Origin: Chryseobacterium sp. JV274
GTDB taxonomy: Bacteria > Bacteroidota > Bacteroidia > Flavobacteriales > Weeksellaceae
Direction of reading: 5' to 3'
DNA length: 64,000 nucleotides
Assembly (NCBI RefSeq): GCF_903969135.1
Contig: NZ_LR824569.1
Span: 4,299,001 to 4,363,000 of the forward strand
Position numbers and translations under genes: made by a program. The notes beneath the pieces were generated by a model, which worked only from the letters and a program-made list of their open reading frames with translations, searched no databases and was not told the DNA's origin. Below are positions 59,757 to 64,000 of this stretch, piece after piece (the first letter of the stretch is position 1; each line of letters begins with the position of its first letter).

Positions 59757-59778
59757 TTTTTACTTTTTTTTATGATGA

Positions 59779-59806
59779 AATAAGCTGTCCAAAAAGACAG
59801 CTTATT
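59779..59806 (+). terminator. Terminator of the efflux operon
   Basis: An 11-bp stem AATAAGCTGTC (59779-59789) with 59796-59806 and T-rich tail. Confidence 0.85.
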
Positions 59807-59934
59807 TTATATTTTTAAACTTTAACTATGTTCTGCGGGTTCCCGTAATGGTAATTAAAATAATTCAAGGATATTGCGTTAGAATCTAACTTTTTTATAA
59901 GTTGAGTTAACTTTTTTTTATATGTCCAAAAAAA

Positions 59935-59959
59935 GAGACTGTCTCATTGAGACAGTCCC
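59935..59959 (-). terminator. Terminator of the cold-shock-domain gene
   Basis: GAGACTGTCTC (59935-59945) pairs with 59949-59959 with one mismatch; on the minus strand a T run follows. Confidence 0.75.
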
Positions 59960-60017
59960 TTTCTATATTTCTTAAAACAAACCTGCTTTACAGGCAGAAT
60001 CATTTTATGTGTAAGTA

Positions 60018-60440
60018 TTATTTAACAATCTGGATTTCAACAGCTGAAAATCCTTTAGGAGACTTCTCTTTTTCGAAAGATACTTTGTTTCCTTTTTTTA
60101 CCGGCTCCACACAGTTGTTGTTGTGGAAGAAGATATTTTCTTTGTTATTATCTTCGGTGATGAAGCCATACCCTTTTTCACTAAGGAAAGTAACAATTCC
60201 AGTTTTTCTTGGATCTTCCTCAATAATAGGAGCTGCTCCCAATTGAATATCATCAAGGTTTACTTCCTGTCTTTGTTCAGGTGGAGTAGATGTTAATCTT
60301 CCGAATTCATCTACATACATGTAGACGTCCTCCGCTCCTTTGTTGTTGTTCGTCTTACGATCTTCGCGTCTTAGCGCCTTTTCTTTTTGCTTTTGAATTT
60401 TTTTCTTGAAATTTTCCTTTTTAGAAAAAGAATCTGCCAT
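60018..60440 (-). CDS. Cold-shock-domain protein with basic N-terminal extension
   Basis: A 140-aa protein. Residues 1-40 are Lys/Arg/Glu-rich, helical and likely RNA-contacting; 41-75 are a linker (YMYVDEFGRLTSTPPEQRQ). The cold-shock domain (about 77-140) has RNP1 as KGYGFIT and RNP2 as NIFFHN. It is longer than the common 65-70-aa Csp proteins. CSD proteins bind single-stranded nucleic acid and act as RNA chaperones. Single gene; no promoter match found in the 5' region. Confidence 0.92.
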   Translation of the reverse strand: MADSFSKKENFKKKIQKQKEKALRREDRKTNNNKGAEDVYMYVDEFGRLTSTPPEQRQEVNLDDIQLGAAPIIEEDPRKTGIVTFLSEKGYGFITEDNNKENIFFHNNNCVEPVKKGNKVSFEKEKSPKGFSAVEIQIVK

Positions 60441-61173
60441 AAATTATTTTTAGTATTTAGTTTCTATAAATTAATTGGTTCAATCTGGTCCGTTTTAGAC
60501 CTTATAAAGCCTGGCTATGTTTTCTGTTTTGGATAATCCCAATCATACAGAGCTTTAAAATTCCGACAAGTATTGTTCTTAGTAGAAGAATAAAAGTTTA
60601 AAATATGGCTGCTCAAAAAGCAAAGACTGAATAAAAAATATTCGGGTCGTTACAGAAAACAAAGTATAGACTTGGTTATTTAATGTACAAATATACAACA
60701 ATAAAATGAATTATCAGGTTTTAAATGATTGATTATCAGAAATGGTTTTACGGCAGATCTGCCGGGATACCTTTATAGTCTGAATGTAAGACGATAATGA
60801 GAGCCAGAACAAGGGCATAAAAAAATCCTCAGAAGACTGAGGATTATAAAAAAATATATTATAAAAATGAAGTGGTGTATAATACGGCTGGAAAAGCATC
60901 AAATGTTATGCCTAAAATTGATGCGTAATAGTGAATTATATAACTTTGTTTAATATGAAAGGGGTGTTTTGGGTCATATCTGGCTGGTAAATAGCATTCT
61001 ATTAAAAAATGTTGTTTATAAAAAAAATAAATGTTTCTGTCTTAGTTTACATTGAGAATCATAATATCAGCTGATAATCACTTTGCAGTTTTCTAAAATT
61101 CCCGAAAACTTCACCATGTTGAGACCATTTTTATTATTCATCTTTGTCTCATTAACATTTAAAAATAAAATCG
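60441..61173. other. 733-bp region without a clear gene
   Basis: AT-rich, no supported ORF (a 62-codon minus-strand frame at 60714-60902 has no family features and overlaps a hairpin). It holds a strong orphan hairpin at 60824-60845. Near 61052-61085 TTG and TCACTTTG (one base off the -7 consensus, spacer 23) could be the promoter of the SDR gene. Confidence 0.6.
60824..60845. terminator. Orphan terminator-like hairpin
   Basis: A perfect 9-bp stem AATCCTCAG (60824-60832) with CTGAGGATT (60837-60845) and AAGA loop lies between A- and T/A-rich runs but has no adjacent annotated gene on either strand. Confidence 0.65.
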
Positions 61174-61929
61174 ATGTCAACACAAAATGTAAAAGGAAAA
61201 GTTGTTTTAATTGCCGGAGGAGGTAAAAACCTTGGAGGACTTTTAAGTAGAGATTTTGCTGCGAAAGGAGCAAAACTGGCAATACATTATAACAGTGAAA
61301 GTTCAAAAGCAGATAGCGAAAAAACACTTGCTGAGGTACAGGCATTAGGAGCAGAAGCATTTTTGTTCCAGGGAGATCTTACCAAAGTAGACAATATTAC
61401 AAAATTCTTTGATGAAACAATTTCCCGTTTCGGAGGGATTGATATTGCAATCAATACCGTAGGAATGGTACTGAAAAAACCATTTTCAGAGACTACAGAA
61501 GCGGAATATGATACCATGTTCAATGTCAATTCAAAATCAGCTTACTTCTTTTTGCAGGAAGCAGGTAAAAAACTGAACGATCACGGGAAGATCTGTACCA
61601 TTGTTACTTCACTGCTGGCTGCTTACACAGGACTGTATTCTACTTATGCCGGAGCAAAGGCACCTGTAGAGCATTTTACAAGAGCTGCTTCTAAAGAATT
61701 CGGAGCAAGAGGAATTTCTGTAACTGCTGTAGCCCCTGGACCAATGGATACTCCTTTCTTCTATGGACAGGAAACAGATGATGCCGTTGCTTATCATAAA
61801 TCAGCATCAGCATTGGGAGGACTTACAAATATAAAAGATATCGCTCCGCTGGTAGAATTTCTGGTAACAGAAGGCTGGTGGATTACCGGGCAGACCATTT
61901 TTGCTAACGGAGGATATACCACAAGATAA
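61174..61929 (+). CDS. Short-chain dehydrogenase/reductase (SDR)
   Basis: A 251-aa NAD(P)-dependent enzyme. The cofactor-binding Gly motif is the slightly unusual GGGKNLGG (in VVLIAGGGKNLGGLLSRDFA), followed by NTVG and a catalytic Ser in VTSLLAAYTGLYSTY. Tyr and Lys are in YAGAKAPVEHF (YxxxK) near residues 159-163. The C-terminal WWITGQTIFANGGY is standard. The substrate is not deducible. It is single, after a 733-bp gap, with a strong terminator. Confidence 0.94.
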   Translation: MSTQNVKGKVVLIAGGGKNLGGLLSRDFAAKGAKLAIHYNSESSKADSEKTLAEVQALGAEAFLFQGDLTKVDNITKFFDETISRFGGIDIAINTVGMVLKKPFSETTEAEYDTMFNVNSKSAYFFLQEAGKKLNDHGKICTIVTSLLAAYTGLYSTYAGAKAPVEHFTRAASKEFGARGISVTAVAPGPMDTPFFYGQETDDAVAYHKSASALGGLTNIKDIAPLVEFLVTEGWWITGQTIFANGGYTTR

Positions 61930-61952
61930 TCTATCAGATAATCATAAAAAAG

Positions 61953-61983
61953 AAACTCACTGAAAACTGTTTTCAGTGAGTTT
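61953..61983. terminator. Bidirectional terminator between SDR and lgt
   Basis: A perfect 14-bp stem AAACTCACTGAAAA (61953-61966) with 61970-61983 and CTG loop, T run on both sides. Confidence 0.9.
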
Positions 61984-62007
61984 TTATTTTAGAAGAAAAT
62001 CAGAAAA

Positions 62008-62844
62008 TTAAGTGGTTTTTACCTTTCCTTTTTCCAATATACTTTTGATGATAAAGAATAAACCGAGAAGAATAAAAGGAATACTTAGCAGCTGTCCCAT
62101 ATTCAGAATCATTCCGTGCTCAAATTCTACCTGGTCTACCTTGATGAACTCAATCAGAATTCTCATAATGAAGATCAGCAGAATACTGATTCCGAAATAA
62201 AACCCTTTTCCGATTTTAAATATGTTTTTCTTATAAATAAAATACACAGAAAGGAAAATAATAAAATAAGAGATCGCTTCATAAAGTTGGGCAGGGTGTC
62301 TCGGAAGATTATCTACCTGATGGAAAATAAAAGCCCATGGAACGTCCGTAGGAACTCCTATGATCTCAGAATTCATAAGATTGGCAAGCCTTATAAAAGT
62401 ACCACCCAACGGAAGTACAATCGCTATAGCATCTAAAACCGTCATGAACGGGATAGAAAATTTTCTCGCATAGATGAGAAGCATGATCACCAATCCGATA
62501 CCACCACCATGGCTGGCAAGTCCTGCAAATCCTGTAAAGTGATAGGTTCCGTCTACTCCTTTCTGAATTGGCAGCAATATTTCAAGCGGATGCTGGGAAT
62601 AATAATCAAAATCATAAAAAAGACAGTGCCCCAGTCTGGCACCCACCAAAATTCCTATAAGTGCGTAAGAGAATAAAGCTTCATGAGCCTGCGAACTAAG
62701 GCCTTCTTTTTTATAAATACGTTTTAAAATATTTAAACATAAAACCAGTCCTGCAAGAAATAGCAGCCCGTAATATTTTAAAGGAAATCCTAAGATATTG
62801 ACGATTTCGGGATTCACATCCCAGTTGATATATAATAAATTCAT
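62008..62844 (-). CDS. lgt: Prolipoprotein diacylglyceryl transferase
   Basis: A 278-aa inner-membrane enzyme with about seven membrane segments that moves diacylglycerol from phosphatidylglycerol to the lipobox Cys of preproteins, the first step of lipoprotein maturation. Family hallmarks: YYGLLFLAG near residue 24, GARLGHCLFYD near 70, and the Lgt signature region GLASHGGGIGLVIMLL, with RLANLMNSEIIGVPTD near 150. TATCTTTG (62857-62850) lies just 5 nt before the ATG, predicting a leaderless mRNA, though a -33 TTG is lacking. It serves the many lipoproteins of this window. Confidence 0.96.
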   Translation of the reverse strand: MNLLYINWDVNPEIVNILGFPLKYYGLLFLAGLVLCLNILKRIYKKEGLSSQAHEALFSYALIGILVGARLGHCLFYDFDYYSQHPLEILLPIQKGVDGTYHFTGFAGLASHGGGIGLVIMLLIYARKFSIPFMTVLDAIAIVLPLGGTFIRLANLMNSEIIGVPTDVPWAFIFHQVDNLPRHPAQLYEAISYFIIFLSVYFIYKKNIFKIGKGFYFGISILLIFIMRILIEFIKVDQVEFEHGMILNMGQLLSIPFILLGLFFIIKSILEKGKVKTT

Positions 62845-63061
62845 TCCTGCAAAGATAAGAAAATAGGAATTTCTGAACTGAATGGAAGTATTTTACTGTT
62901 TTTCAATTTGATTTTCAGAATGCTAAGGGTTCGTTTGTACATCAGATAGAATTCTGTTTCTGAGCATACGAGATCTTTATCCGGGGTAAGAATGAACATA
63001 ATTTAAAATGATTCTTGATGAAACATTTGGTAACTTTAGGGGACCACCAAAATAAAAAGCT

Positions 63062-63757
63062 ATGCATCATCAGTTGGAGAAACATTATGTAAACAGGGTA
63101 GGCTGGCTTCGTGCAGCTGTATTGGGAGCGAATGACGGTTTGTTGTCCACCACAAGTATTGTCATTGGGGTTGCAGCCGCAGAACCAGACCGGCATATTA
63201 TTATTCTTGCGGCACTGGCAGGTATGATTGCCGGAGCGATGTCTATGGCAGCGGGGGAATATGTTTCCGTGAGTTCGCAGGAAGATACCGAGAAAGCAGA
63301 TTTACTTCGTGAAAAACGTGAGCTTGAAGAAATGCCTGAAATAGAACTTAGAGAGCTTGCCAAAGTGTATGAGAAACGAGGATGTACCAAAGAGACAGCA
63401 ATGCAGGTAGCAGTTGAACTTACGGAACACGATGCATTGGGAGCACATGCCCGTGATGAATTAGGTATTAATGAAATAACGCAGGCGAAACCATTGCAGG
63501 CAGCGATGGCTTCATTCAGTTCATTTGCTGTGGGAGCTTTATTGCCGTTTAGCGTTTCTCTTTTAGCACCACTTAAACAAATGGTGTATTTCCAATATGG
63601 ATTTTCAATTATATTTTTAATGCTTTTGGGAGCAATCTCTGCCAAAGCGGGAGGTTCCAGTATTAAAGTAGCCGTATTGAGGATCTGTTTCTGGGGAACT
63701 GTTGCAATGGGAATTACAGCATTTGTAGGGCACATTTTTGGAGTTAATGTAGCGTAA
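63062..63757 (+). CDS. VIT1/CCC1-family transporter
   Basis: A 231-aa membrane protein of the VIT family. The start LEKHYVNRVGWLRAAVLGANDGLLSTTSIVIGVAAA is characteristic, then GMIAGAMSMAAGEYVSVSSQEDTEKADL (second membrane segment running into the cytoplasmic metal-binding Glu-rich helices, about residues 75-140), and three C-terminal membrane segments. Eukaryotic relatives move iron or manganese into the vacuole. In bacteria, export of Fe or Mn is likely but not shown here. Single gene, oriented away from lgt. Confidence 0.93.
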   Translation: MHHQLEKHYVNRVGWLRAAVLGANDGLLSTTSIVIGVAAAEPDRHIIILAALAGMIAGAMSMAAGEYVSVSSQEDTEKADLLREKRELEEMPEIELRELAKVYEKRGCTKETAMQVAVELTEHDALGAHARDELGINEITQAKPLQAAMASFSSFAVGALLPFSVSLLAPLKQMVYFQYGFSIIFLMLLGAISAKAGGSSIKVAVLRICFWGTVAMGITAFVGHIFGVNVA

Positions 63758-63824
63758 AGTCTGTAAAAATTATTTACATTTTATATGCCTTAAAAAGTGT
63801 ATTTTACATCACAAATTCAGATAA

Positions 63825-64000
63825 ATGAAGAATATTTTTATTTTGTTTTTTGTGGTTGTTATTAATGCAACTGTTTGCGCTCAAAAAAATAGCTACACCT
63901 ATTTTATGAAGACCTGGAATTTCATAAAATATTATCATCCTGATGTTGCCAGCGGAAAAAAAGATGCCGACAGCCTGTTTTTGGAGACTATTGGGAGAGT
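63825..64000 (+). CDS. N-terminal part of a secreted S41-type peptidase-like protein, cut by window edge
   Basis: From the ATG at 63825 the frame stays open to the window end (58 codons). It begins with a signal peptide MKNIFILFFVVVINATVCAQ (cleavage near residue 19) and continues FMKTWNFIKYYHPDVASGKK, the W.F.KYYHP pattern seen at the start of many Bacteroidetes S41 (C-terminal processing-type) peptidases. The catalytic domain would lie outside the window, so the call rests on this short pattern. Confidence 0.65.
   Translation, partial: MKNIFILFFVVVINATVCAQKNSYTYFMKTWNFIKYYHPDVASGKKDADSLFLETIGR

Noticed and set aside
60714..60902. 62-codon minus-strand ORF in the 733-bp gap
   Set aside because: No family or export features, and it runs through the orphan hairpin at 60824-60845.
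63085..63735. Minus-strand ORF of 216 codons opposite the VIT-family gene
   Set aside because: Antisense shadow of a well-recognised membrane protein, with Ser/Ala/Ile composition typical of such shadows.

Overview
The window reads as a chromosomal stretch of a flavobacterium, most likely Chryseobacterium or a near relative (Weeksellaceae). The signs are low G+C, the gliding-motility lipoprotein GldD next to MutY, Bacteroidetes-type T6SS sheath proteins, many short secreted or lipobox proteins, no obvious Shine-Dalgarno sites, and repeated matches to the Bacteroidetes promoter pattern TTG-N(17-23)-TAnnTTTG. I saw no rRNA, tRNA, CRISPR array or transposase.

Layout. 1-9.3 kb: a TPR sensor kinase cut by the window edge, a surface-type lipoprotein, tyrS, an ECF sigma factor, lipA, and a divergent AraC regulator/MFS exporter pair. 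9.4-20.4 kb: a DAO-type oxidoreductase, then a block of envelope genes (VWA protein, MuiA-like protein, two SIMPL proteins) on the minus strand facing a LytS-type kinase, two small membrane proteins and a LytTR response regulator on the plus strand. Three minus-strand promoters in this block carry the same pair of 9-bp direct repeats spaced exactly 21 bp, the geometry expected of LytTR operators, so the block looks like one signalling regulon. 20.4-30.5 kb: cinA, a three-domain GH18/deacetylase/glycosyltransferase protein, and tandem M13 metallopeptidases.

30.5-42.5 kb is the accessory region. tssB and tssC are present without any other T6SS gene. They are followed by a 41-codon ORF and a large effector-like gene that overlap by ATGA. 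The effector-like gene has an Ig-like N-terminus, a Pro/Gln linker, a GH19-type lysozyme/chitinase domain and a C-terminal HxxGxxxD/HxH metallopeptidase-like domain, and an in-frame TGA interrupts it near codon 151. Two lipoprotein genes overlap its end and each other by ATGA and are good immunity candidates. Behind them lies an AT-rich run of more lipoproteins, some intact and some visibly broken.

42.6-64 kb returns to core genes: mutY, gldD, a PfkB kinase, a SurA-like isomerase, a nitronate monooxygenase-like enzyme, a hydrolase, a rhodanese/HD pair, queG, an L,D-transpeptidase-like lipoprotein, an RND efflux operon, a cold-shock-domain protein, an SDR, lgt, a VIT-family protein and the start of an S41-type protein. 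Several intergenic repeats recur through the window, including a composite element of about 160-175 bp behind two unrelated genes.
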